Shown: positions 23,885 through 33,135 of the stretch, in pieces
Layout: each line of letters begins with the position of its first letter
How positions within the stretch are numbered: the stretch's first letter is position 1
Source of the DNA: Porticoccaceae bacterium
Lineage (GTDB): Bacteria; Pseudomonadota; Gammaproteobacteria; Pseudomonadales; Porticoccaceae
DNA length: 37,051 bases
NCBI GenBank assembly: GCA_017858135.1
Contig: JAFMBY010000017.1
Coordinates: 1 to 37,051 of the forward strand
Reading direction: 5' to 3'
Made by a program: the position numbers and the translations under genes
The notes under the pieces: model-generated
The model's input: only the letters and a program-made list of their open reading frames with translations
What the model was told of the DNA's origin: nothing
Database searches by the model: none

Positions 23885-24451
23885 TTAACACTCAATATGA
23901 CGGAAACAGTCAGTGGTGTGGTCATTGATCACGCCAGTCGCCTGCAGATGGGCATAACAGATTGTGGTACCAAAAAATTTAAATCCACGCCGCTTCATAT
24001 CTTTGCTGATCTTGTCAGACAATTCAGTTGATGCCGGGATTTGCGCCACCGATGACCAGTAATTGGTGATGGGTGTGTTATCGACAAACCCCCAAAAATA
24101 GTCACTGAAACTCCCGTACTGATTTTGCAACTCGATAAAGCAGCGCGCATTGGAAATCGTGCTGGCAATCTTAAGTCGATTGCGCACAATGCCAGCGTCC
24201 TGTAACAACCGCTCAATATCCTGCTGACCAAATGCCGCGACCTTGTGCACATCGAAGTTGGCGAAGGCCCTGCGGTAATTTTCGCGCTTGCGCAAAATGG
24301 TGATCCACGAGAGTCCAGCTTGTGCGCCCTCGAGGACAACAAACTCAAACAGGGTCTGGTCATCGCGACAGGGCACCCCCCATTCGCGGTCGTGATAGAG
24401 CTGATAAAGCGGGTCATCTCCGCACCAGGTGCAACGCGTCTTTTCTGTCAT
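23885..24451 (-). CDS. tag: DNA-3-methyladenine glycosylase I
   Basis: 188-aa Tag glycosylase (E. coli 187 aa). It excises 3-methyladenine from alkylated DNA. The family pattern is clear: CTWCGDDPLYQLYHDREWG at the N-terminus, Glu41 in LEGAQAGLSWITIL (Glu38 in E. coli), KREN, and the zinc-binding residues Cys7, His20 and the C-terminal HTTDC (H-x3-C). ATG 23885-24451 reading leftward starts at 24451. It is divergent from pip with 124 nt between, and convergent with the GGDEF gene. Confidence 0.95.
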   Translation of the reverse strand: MTEKTRCTWCGDDPLYQLYHDREWGVPCRDDQTLFEFVVLEGAQAGLSWITILRKRENYRRAFANFDVHKVAAFGQQDIERLLQDAGIVRNRLKIASTISNARCFIELQNQYGSFSDYFWGFVDNTPITNYWSSVAQIPASTELSDKISKDMKRRGFKFFGTTICYAHLQATGVINDHTTDCFRHIEC

Positions 24452-24575
24452 TTTTCTGCCCTCAAGCTATTCACCCAGTTAACGTTTGAGCCGCAAGTAG
24501 ATATTTATCTGCGGAATATTCGACTATGCTAAGCTCCATGAAAAAAGAAACTCTAGCCGAGGTAATGTTAGTTCT

Positions 24576-25535
24576 ATGATTAAGCGCTTTCCGGATATTC
24601 GGCCTTACAAAACACAATTTATAGCAGTCACATCACCTCATCAACTCTATGTCGAAGAGTCGGGCAATCCCGATGGCATTGCCGTGCTATTTATCCATGG
24701 AGGACCGGGAGGTGGCACCACCGTCACAGATCGCTGTTTTTTTGATCCGGAAAAATATCGCATTATTTTGTTTGATCAGCGCGGGTCGGGACGCTCCACG
24801 CCTCACGCATTACTTGACGACAACCATACCTCGGCACTCATCGAGGACATTGAAATTATCCGCACAGCGCTAAAGATTGAACGCTGGGTTATCTTTGGAG
24901 GCTCCTGGGGTTCCACCCTCGGACTGCTCTACGCCCAACAATATAACGAACGAGTCCTAGGCCTGATTTTACGCGGTATCTTTTTATGCCGCGACGAAGA
25001 TATCAACTGGTTCTATCAGGATGGCGCCGGCCGGATTTTCCCCGAGTACTGGCAGCAGTACAGTCAGGTGATTCCACAGGAAGAGCGCGGTGACATGGTC
25101 GCGGCCTTTTATCGCCGGCTGACCGGAGAGAATGAATTAGAGCGCATGGCGGCAGCAAAAGCCTGGTCAATCTGGGAGGGTCGCTGCGCCACTCTGCACA
25201 GTAACAATGACGTGGTTGAGCGCTTTGCCAATCCGCATATGGCCATGGCCATGGCGCGCATTGAGGCGCACTATTTTATCAACAAAGCCTTTTTAGCGCC
25301 CAATCAAATTATCGACAATGCCGACAAACTGAAGGACATCCCCGGCACTATCGTCCACGGTCGCTACGATATGATCTGTCCGGTGAACCAAGCCGTTGCT
25401 CTCAGCGGAGCCTGGCCCAGCGCAAAGCTGGAGATTATCCCCGATGCCGGCCACTCTTCCGGTGAGCGCGGCATCACCGACGCATTGGTTCGCGCCACTA
25501 GCAGACTGGCCTATCAACTCGAAAGCAAAGCCTAA
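24576..25535 (+). CDS. pip: Proline iminopeptidase
   Basis: 319-aa alpha/beta-hydrolase of peptidase family S33, the usual length. It removes N-terminal proline from peptides. The oxyanion motif HGGPGGG is at 41-47, DQRGSGRS at 67-74, and the nucleophile Ser110 is in GGSWGSTLGL. The Asp of the triad is in HGRYDMICP and the His in DAGHSSGE near the C-terminus. No signal peptide, so cytoplasmic. The stop is 6 nt before the dtd start, an operon arrangement seen in other gammaproteobacteria. GAGGTAA is present but far from the ATG. Confidence 0.95.
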   Translation: MIKRFPDIRPYKTQFIAVTSPHQLYVEESGNPDGIAVLFIHGGPGGGTTVTDRCFFDPEKYRIILFDQRGSGRSTPHALLDDNHTSALIEDIEIIRTALKIERWVIFGGSWGSTLGLLYAQQYNERVLGLILRGIFLCRDEDINWFYQDGAGRIFPEYWQQYSQVIPQEERGDMVAAFYRRLTGENELERMAAAKAWSIWEGRCATLHSNNDVVERFANPHMAMAMARIEAHYFINKAFLAPNQIIDNADKLKDIPGTIVHGRYDMICPVNQAVALSGAWPSAKLEIIPDAGHSSGERGITDALVRATSRLAYQLESKA

Positions 25536-25541
25536 ATTCTT

Positions 25542-25979
25542 ATGATTGGTCTAATTCAGCGTGTCACCCACGCCAGTGTCAGCGTCGACAACCAAGTCTG
25601 CGGGGCAATCGATCGCGGCCTTTTATTGTTGCTGGCGGTAGAACCGCAGGACCAACCGAGCAATGCCGAGCACCTACTCGAGAAAATTCTTAATTATCGG
25701 GTGTTTGCGGATGCTGAGGGAAAGATGAACCGGTCACTGCGCGATATTCAGGGCGGCTTGCTGATCGTCTCGCAATTTACCCTCGCAGCCAATACTAAAA
25801 AGGGCCTGCGTCCAAGCTTTACCTCGGCGGCCACGCCAGGTCATGCCGAGGCGCTCTACAAGCATTTTGCCAGCCGCGCTAAAACTGTTCACAGCGATAC
25901 TCAATGCGGTATTTTTGCCGCCGACATGCAGGTCTCGCTGTGCAATGATGGACCGGTAACCTTTACGCTGCAGGTTTAG
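25542..25979 (+). CDS. dtd: D-aminoacyl-tRNA deacylase
   Basis: 145-aa DTD, the usual length. It hydrolyses D-amino acids (and glycine from wrong tRNAs) off tRNA. The active-site motif SQFTLAA (about 78-84) and the cross-subunit GP motif in NDGPVTFTLQV at the C-terminus are both present; the N-terminus MIGLIQRVTHASVSVD is typical. It follows pip by 6 nt and converges on mpl with a 9-nt gap. Confidence 0.96.
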   Translation: MIGLIQRVTHASVSVDNQVCGAIDRGLLLLLAVEPQDQPSNAEHLLEKILNYRVFADAEGKMNRSLRDIQGGLLIVSQFTLAANTKKGLRPSFTSAATPGHAEALYKHFASRAKTVHSDTQCGIFAADMQVSLCNDGPVTFTLQV

Positions 25980-25988
25980 CTGGTCGCT

Positions 25989-27377
25989 TTAAGCCCGAGC
26001 CTTCAGCGCCGCCACAAGGCGCTGATGAAACCCTTCAAAACCGCCATTGCTCATCACTACAACATGAGATTTTTCCGCGCCCTCGAGTTGTTTTAACGTG
26101 CTTGCTAGCAACTGATCGATCTGCTCGCAAACTATCGCCGGCACAGTACAGGCAGAGGCCACCGATTGCAGATCCCAGTTGACCGCCGGCCCTCGGTACC
26201 AAAGCGCACGATCAGCTGCAGCAACCGCCTCACTCAACACCGCCTTATGCAGGCCCATTTTCATGGTTGCCGAACGCGGCTCGACAATTGCCACCACCTG
26301 ATCCGCACCGACTTTTGCCCGCAACCCGTCGACCGTCGTCGCAATCGCTGTGGGGTGGTGGGCGAAATCATCATAGACCGTGACACGATCATCTTGGTAG
26401 ATCACCTCCATGCGCCGCTTAACACCAACAAACTGACTCAGTGCCTGACAGGCCCTGTCTAGGCTAACGCCCACCGTAGAGGCCGCTATCACTGCTGCAA
26501 TGGCATTGAGCACATTATGTCGGCCACTGTGCTGCCAGCTGATCAGTGCTGAGTGATTATTCGGATCAATAATTTCAAACCGTGAACCATCGGCGGCCAA
26601 TAACTTATAGCGCCAGCCAGAGCCTTGAGCGCCATTCGACTGCTCACGAAAAGTCTCTGTGTGACTCCAACAGCCCTGTTCAACCACCTGTTGTAAGTTA
26701 GCTTCATTGGCTGGATAAATTAGTTGCCCAGTGCTGGGCAATGTGCGGACCAGATGGTGGAACTGCCTCTGAATCGCTGCCAGATCATCAAAAATATCGC
26801 CGTGATCAAACTCGAGATTGTTCATGATCAATGTATTACTGTGATAGTGAACAAACTTCGAACGCTTATCGAAAAAAGCACTGTCGTACTCATCCGCTTC
26901 AACTACAAAGTAACCACCGCTACCCGCACTCAAGCGCGCCGAAAGACCAAAATCCAGTGGTACACCTCCAATCAAAAATCCCGGTTGTAGACCAGCATAC
27001 TCAAGAATCGCCGCCAACATACTGCTGGTGGTGGTCTTACCGTGGGTGCCAGAGACTGACAGAACATACTGGTCTCTGAGAATATTGTCGCCCAACCACT
27101 GCGGACCAGAGGTATAGGCAAGCGCATTATCGAGCATATATTCAACACAGGGATTACCCCGCGACATGGCGTTGCCGACAATAATCAGGTCTGGCGCCGG
27201 CTGCAGCTGTTGCGGATCAAAACCCTCTATCAACTCAATTCCCGCCAGCTCTAACTGCGTGCTCATCGGTGGATAGACATTGGCATCGCTACCGGACACC
27301 TGATGGCCAAGCTGCTTAGCCAACTGTGCCAAGCTACCCATAAAGGTGCCGCAGATACCGAGAATATGAATATGCAT
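25989..27377 (-). CDS. mpl: UDP-MurNAc:L-Ala-gamma-D-Glu-mDAP ligase (Mpl)
   Basis: 462-aa Mur-ligase-family enzyme for peptidoglycan recycling. It joins the recovered tripeptide to UDP-MurNAc in the cytoplasm. It has the N-terminal UDP-binding Rossmann domain (MHIHILGICGTFMGSLA), the ATP loop GTHGKTTTSSML (110-121), the central domain with EADEYDSAFFDKRSKF, and a C-terminal ligase domain with YDDFAHHPTAI and EPRSATMK. Mpl rather than MurC is indicated by GICGTFMG and this length. AAGGGA lies 5 nt before ATG 27377. It is divergent from the protease gene with 142 nt between. Confidence 0.96.
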   Translation of the reverse strand: MHIHILGICGTFMGSLAQLAKQLGHQVSGSDANVYPPMSTQLELAGIELIEGFDPQQLQPAPDLIIVGNAMSRGNPCVEYMLDNALAYTSGPQWLGDNILRDQYVLSVSGTHGKTTTSSMLAAILEYAGLQPGFLIGGVPLDFGLSARLSAGSGGYFVVEADEYDSAFFDKRSKFVHYHSNTLIMNNLEFDHGDIFDDLAAIQRQFHHLVRTLPSTGQLIYPANEANLQQVVEQGCWSHTETFREQSNGAQGSGWRYKLLAADGSRFEIIDPNNHSALISWQHSGRHNVLNAIAAVIAASTVGVSLDRACQALSQFVGVKRRMEVIYQDDRVTVYDDFAHHPTAIATTVDGLRAKVGADQVVAIVEPRSATMKMGLHKAVLSEAVAAADRALWYRGPAVNWDLQSVASACTVPAIVCEQIDQLLASTLKQLEGAEKSHVVVMSNGGFEGFHQRLVAALKARA

Positions 27378-27519
27378 GAGTTCCCTTTTTCACTAGCCGA
27401 TTGTTTTGCCACTGCCGCGATTATGGCATCAGCCGAAAAAAACTCCTAAAGATCCCCATTTTTAGTCTAAAAATTAACCTATCAATCACTCAAAAAACCT
27501 CTATTTATGGTGCAAACGC

Positions 27520-30051
27520 TTGCTGACTAATCTTTCTGCAGCCATGGCTCTCGGGCTTATTCTCACCGTCTGCGGATGTAGCAGCGGGGGAGGCGGACAA
27601 AAAGCGCCCAGCACGGACATCAGCATAGCGCCGCCAGAGAGCAATCGGGACCTCAGTCAACCGCCCTGGAACAGCTTTGCAGAGCAAATTCAGGACCCCG
27701 TTAATCTCGATGAGCTAGCCAGTCAATTTGAAACCGATGAGTACGCTGGTATGGGCGCGCTGGCTGTGATCAACGCATCGAGCGCCTATGCTCGCGGCGC
27801 CACTGGTGCCGGGGTCAAAGTCGGAATGATTGATTCTGGCGTCTATCGAGAGCACATTGAATTCGCCCAGGGCACAGGCGATAAAGTCGAATACGCTGGC
27901 AGTGACTACAGCACCAGCAACCCGAGAACCGACAGCGCAATTAGTCACGGCACTCTGGTGGCCGGTGTTATCGCCGCAAATAAGGATGATTCGGCTACCA
28001 GCACTGGCATCAATATGCACGGGGTTGCCTTCGATGCCACCCTGTTGGCCTATGAAATACCGCTTGGCTCGGGAGAGGCTCCCTATGACCCTATCGATGT
28101 TGAGCAGATCACTTTTGGTGACGACAATTATTTCGCCAATCGCTTCACCACCATGGCCGATCAGGTGGACATCATTAATCTAAGCTTTGGCTTTCCCGGT
28201 GTCATCACATCCTATTCCACAACCCAAATCGAGTCGGCATTTAGTCTCAGCCTTGACGCCCTACGGCAATCAAATCGGTCTCGCGGCGAGCGTTCAATAT
28301 TTGTTATTTCCGCGGGCAATGCCTGGAATGATGTCGATGACCTTGGCAATACAGTGCAGGCAGATTCGCCTGAACTGCTGCCTGGATTACCCTACCTATT
28401 CCCCGAGCTAAAGGATCATGTGCTCGCCGTTGTTGCCGTCGATAACAGCGGCGAAATTGCCTTTTATTCCAATCGCTGTGGTGTCGCTGCGGACTTTTGT
28501 CTCGCCGCACCAGGCGGCGGTGATGGCAATAACAATGGCACTGTTGAAATCGGCGAGCGCATCTGGGGGCCAACACCACCAGAACCTGAAGCCGAGGCGA
28601 ACACTCACTATTATGCCGGCGCTATCGGTACCTCATTTGCCGCACCAGTGGTCAGTGGCTCGCTGGCTCTGCTCAAACAGATGTTTCCCACCGTCGGCAA
28701 CCACGAGTTAGTTGAGCGCCTGCTCAAGACTGCCAATAAAGCCGGCATCTACAGTGACAGCAGCATTTATGGTCAGGGACTATTGGATCTGGATGCGGCC
28801 ACTCGGCCTGTAGGGGCTTTGGCGGTTGCCAGCAATGGCGACTTAAACAGCGGATTAAACAACCTCAGTGCCAGCACCATCAACACCTCTGAAAGTGGTC
28901 TTGGCACCAGTTTGCTCAGCGCCCTCAAGGGCCACCAGATTGCTCTATTTGATCAACTAGGCTTCCCTTTTTACACCGATGCAAGACGCTTAGTTAACCA
29001 GACTCGTTCGCCACCAGAGTACGCGCAGCTGCAGCATCGAGAACAGCGCTTGAGTAATGGCGGAAAACTACAGATCGGACAGGCCAACCCTTTAGCCGAC
29101 AACGCCTATTTCTCGTTACAGCCCGCATACCTAACTCTTCAACTGGGCAATCAATTAGGTGACCAATTAGACGATCAGTCTGGCATTGGCCGCTTTGTCG
29201 GCATCAACGCCAACCCCGGCTGGTTTTTCGGTGTTTATGCCGACAACTTTATCGCGCCAGCCAGTAGCGCCGATAGACTCAGTTTTGCCGCCCCCTGGTT
29301 GCGCTTTGCACGCAATGGCTGGAGCAGTGGCGGGGCAATGGCCCTAGGCTTAGGCAAGCTACGTGCGGGTATCTTTAACGGCTCTGCAGCCGATGATCTG
29401 CAGTCACTAACCAGACCGCGCAATAGCCATGGTGGCCTCCTGGAATATGCCCTGTTGTCGACAAACTTCAGTGTCAATTTTCAGCATGGCTTTATCAGCG
29501 AAAATAGCAGTTTGCTCGGCGCCACGCTGGGTCAGACCTTGGGCCAGCTTAAAAACACCGCCACCAAATTTTTTGGTCTCAATGGCCATCTGCAATTGAG
29601 TCCCAAGTGGCGGGGTATTTTCGCCGTTTATCACGGTACTACTGAGAGCGGCTTAGCTGAGAGCGGCACGGCTGAGAGTAAAGGCCTACTCAATCTCGAC
29701 AAATCGCTTAAAAGCAGCGCTTGGTCTGTGGGCATAAATAGCACGCCAGAGTGGCAGGTGGAGGATCGACTAAGCATCTATTTGCACCAACCTCTGCGCA
29801 TTGCGGGCGGCCAAGGCAGTCTGAGATTAGCCACTGGCCGCAGTGTTGATCGCCAGGTCAGCTATGAAACTGTCGCCTTCGATTTGGAGCCCCAGGGCCG
29901 CGAACAGCAGCTCGAAGTCCGCTACCAATTTAAATGGAACAACATCATCACCGCCGCCAGAGTCGAATATACCATTCAACCCAATCACAGCCCGCTTAAC
30001 CCTCGTTATGGCCTGATCGAATTTTCGCTATTTAGGGCTTTCAAAGACTAG
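27520..30051 (+). CDS. Lipoprotein-type S8 subtilisin autotransporter
   Basis: 843-aa predicted surface serine protease. A hydrophobic N-terminus ends in the lipobox-like VCG-C20 followed by SSGGGG. The subtilisin domain (about 75-400) has Asp105 (GMIDSG), His143 (SHGTLVAG), oxyanion Asn267 (SAGNAW) and Ser372 (GTSFAAP). A linker (about 405-480) leads to a C-terminal region (about 500-843) of alternating polar/hydrophobic strands resembling an autotransporter beta-barrel. The layout resembles Neisseria NalP. It ends FRAFKD rather than with a terminal aromatic. The start is unclear: TTG 27520 is the only classical in-frame start before ATG 27544, it lacks the usual Lys/Arg n-region, and an ATG at 27507 is one frame off. 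A frameshift near the start is possible. Confidence 0.8.
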   Translation: MLTNLSAAMALGLILTVCGCSSGGGGQKAPSTDISIAPPESNRDLSQPPWNSFAEQIQDPVNLDELASQFETDEYAGMGALAVINASSAYARGATGAGVKVGMIDSGVYREHIEFAQGTGDKVEYAGSDYSTSNPRTDSAISHGTLVAGVIAANKDDSATSTGINMHGVAFDATLLAYEIPLGSGEAPYDPIDVEQITFGDDNYFANRFTTMADQVDIINLSFGFPGVITSYSTTQIESAFSLSLDALRQSNRSRGERSIFVISAGNAWNDVDDLGNTVQADSPELLPGLPYLFPELKDHVLAVVAVDNSGEIAFYSNRCGVAADFCLAAPGGGDGNNNGTVEIGERIWGPTPPEPEAEANTHYYAGAIGTSFAAPVVSGSLALLKQMFPTVGNHELVERLLKTANKAGIYSDSSIYGQGLLDLDAATRPVGALAVASNGDLNSGLNNLSASTINTSESGLGTSLLSALKGHQIALFDQLGFPFYTDARRLVNQTRSPPEYAQLQHREQRLSNGGKLQIGQANPLADNAYFSLQPAYLTLQLGNQLGDQLDDQSGIGRFVGINANPGWFFGVYADNFIAPASSADRLSFAAPWLRFARNGWSSGGAMALGLGKLRAGIFNGSAADDLQSLTRPRNSHGGLLEYALLSTNFSVNFQHGFISENSSLLGATLGQTLGQLKNTATKFFGLNGHLQLSPKWRGIFAVYHGTTESGLAESGTAESKGLLNLDKSLKSSAWSVGINSTPEWQVEDRLSIYLHQPLRIAGGQGSLRLATGRSVDRQVSYETVAFDLEPQGREQQLEVRYQFKWNNIITAARVEYTIQPNHSPLNPRYGLIEFSLFRAFKD
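29641..29685 (+). repeat. Short in-frame repeat in the protease barrel region
   Basis: Three near copies of a 15-base unit encode T/A-E-S-G/K-L/T/G, giving TESGLAESGTAESKG. It probably lies in a loop of the predicted barrel. A similar short duplication encodes GNQLGDQLDDQ near 29148-29180. Confidence 0.6.
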
Positions 30052-30125
30052 TTGTCCCTTTCTGACTGCGGACGAAACCTTTACCATAGCGTCTCCACAA
30101 CGGACTATTGGAAAGAGAGCGTTAC

Positions 30126-31388
<1,263 letters not shown>

Positions 31389-31398
31389 CGCTAGAGAA

Positions 31399-32358
31399 TT
31401 ATAAGACCGCGCGCAGCAGCGGCTCGCCGTCTAAAAATGCGCGCACATTCTCAACCGTCTGATCCACCAATCGCTGTCGCGACTGCTGTGCCACCCAGGC
31501 ACAGTGGGGTGTAACAATAAGATTGGGAATGCTCTCGTCGAGCAACAGATTGCCGTCTCGGGGTGGCTCGCTGGTTAATACATCAACACCCGCGCCGGCG
31601 ATTGTGCCGTGTAACAGCGCCTGCTTAAGTGCCGCTTCATTGACTATGCCGCCGCGGGCAGTATTAATCAAAATAGCCGAGGGTTTCATCAGGGCCAGCT
31701 CTTTTTCGGTGATCAGATCGGTGGTTTCTGCCGTCAGCGGACAGTGCAGGCTGACTATGTCCGCGCGCGCTAAAAACGCGGTGAAATCGACACGCTGCAG
31801 ATCTCCATACTCACGTCCCGGGAGTGCCGCATAAATCACCTCTAGCCCAAAGGCCTCAGCCACTTTCGCCACAGCGCGGCCCAACTCACCAGCGCCGACA
31901 ATGCCCAGCACCTTGCCCTGTAACTCCTCAACCGGAAATCCCAACAGACAAAAAAATGGGCTCTGCTGCCAGCGTCCATCAACCGCCGCGCGCTGGTAGT
32001 CGGTCAGCTTGGTGGTCAAGGCCAGAATCAGTGCCCAGACATGTTGCACCACCGACCCGGTGCCATATTTCACGCCATTGCACACCGCTACACTGTGTTC
32101 GCGAGCGGCCTGCAAATCAATCACATTGGTGCCCGTCGCCATTACCGAAATTAATTTCAAGTTCGAAGCCTGAGACAAGCTCAGGGCATTGATCGGTGCT
32201 TTATTGGTCAACACTATCTGGGCATCGACAATTCGCTCAGACACTTGACGCGCTGCGGTCTCAGAATAGACGGTCCAGTCTATCGGTAGCGCAAAGAGGG
32301 CGCTGAGATCGAGATCCTGCGGCCCGAGACTATCAAAATCGAGAATCACACCATTCAT
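31399..32358 (-). CDS. D-2-hydroxyacid dehydrogenase (glycerate/hydroxypyruvate type)
   Basis: 319-aa NAD(P)-dependent D-isomer-specific 2-hydroxyacid dehydrogenase. The nucleotide motif GAGELG is at 155-160. The catalytic set is complete: Arg235 in NTARGGIVNE, Glu264 in SEPP, His285 in TPHCAW. The closest remembered subgroup is glycerate dehydrogenase/hydroxypyruvate reductase, but the substrate cannot be fixed from sequence. ATG 32358 is chosen because GAGGTG lies 6 nt upstream; a GTG at 32367 falls inside that ribosome site. It converges on the phosphofructokinase with a 10-nt gap and no visible terminator. Confidence 0.9.
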   Translation of the reverse strand: MNGVILDFDSLGPQDLDLSALFALPIDWTVYSETAARQVSERIVDAQIVLTNKAPINALSLSQASNLKLISVMATGTNVIDLQAAREHSVAVCNGVKYGTGSVVQHVWALILALTTKLTDYQRAAVDGRWQQSPFFCLLGFPVEELQGKVLGIVGAGELGRAVAKVAEAFGLEVIYAALPGREYGDLQRVDFTAFLARADIVSLHCPLTAETTDLITEKELALMKPSAILINTARGGIVNEAALKQALLHGTIAGAGVDVLTSEPPRDGNLLLDESIPNLIVTPHCAWVAQQSRQRLVDQTVENVRAFLDGEPLLRAVL

Positions 32359-32465
32359 ACTAGACACCTCTACTGATGGCTTTTATCGTTGAGTCGCAGC
32401 AGTGTAAAGACAAGCCAACAAAAGGTCACCACAGGGTGAAAGTGCATTGAAGTACAGGGTATTAG

Positions 32466-32891
32466 TTAGTGAGAATCCCAGAATTTACGCATCTCGACAT
32501 AGAGGAATGAGGCTGTCCAAGTAATCAGCACCAATCCAGTCAGGGATTCGGTGCCGGTCAGGTAGCGAATATCGCCGAGCGGCGCAATATCGCCAAAGCC
32601 AAGGGTCGTGAAGGTGGTAAACGAAAAATAGACGCAGTCTCTTAGACTGCCCGAGAAAGCGCCCTCCAGATAGCCCCAGTCATCACTGTGATGCATGGCA
32701 TAATACGCTAGAGCAAACAGCCATATTTCAATCACATGAGCCACCAACGCACCGAGAACACCCAACACAATCCTAAAACGATGGCGCATCTTTAACTTGG
32801 GCATCAACACCGTCAGTTGGAAGAGGATTTCATAGTGAACAACCACTGCGACCGCGACGATAGCGCTGATAACTAAGAATATTGTGACCAT
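32466..32891 (-). CDS. Two-TM potassium-channel-like protein
   Basis: 141-aa Ion_trans_2-type membrane protein. Hydrophobic segments lie at about 2-20, 42-64 and 112-132, with a pore helix and filter at about 87-102 reading YFSFTTFTTLGFGDIAP. The filter T-L-G-F-G-D is close to the K+ signature T-V-G-Y-G-D, so K+ selectivity is plausible. There is no RCK/TrkA domain or C-terminal regulatory part. The ATG at 32891 has AGGGAA about 10 nt upstream. The gene stands alone between the dehydrogenase (same strand, 107 nt downstream) and the divergent exporter gene. It contrasts with the channel-like protein at 24-527, whose filter is abnormal. Confidence 0.83.
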   Translation of the reverse strand: MVTIFLVISAIVAVAVVVHYEILFQLTVLMPKLKMRHRFRIVLGVLGALVAHVIEIWLFALAYYAMHHSDDWGYLEGAFSGSLRDCVYFSFTTFTTLGFGDIAPLGDIRYLTGTESLTGLVLITWTASFLYVEMRKFWDSH

Positions 32892-33135
32892 GCAACGTTA
32901 TTCCCTGTGTAGAGGCTCTCCATGAGAGTGGTTTAACCCTAACTCTGTAACCCTTTAATCCTAGACCAGACTCGACCTGATTTGGCACTTTAGACACAAT
33001 ATAGCGGTTGATTTAACCGCGACGGCGGCGGGTTAGATGTCGGCTGCGTGCTATGATATTGGCTGCCAACATCGCATAATACGCGGCTATTTTTGACCAC
33101 CACCTTTTGACGACTGTTTTAGGACAATAACAATC

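Noticed and set aside
27507-27530. ATG 27507 as the start of the subtilisin gene
   Set aside because: Its frame stops after seven codons; it only works if a frameshift is assumed, so it is reported as a question rather than a start.
29641-29685. Repeats in the protease gene as a CRISPR or mobile element trace
   Set aside because: They are in-frame 15-base protein-coding repeats without spacers.
31824-32192. 122-codon open frame antisense to the hydroxyacid dehydrogenase
   Set aside because: Pro/Arg/His-rich translation typical of a shadow frame; no start signal.
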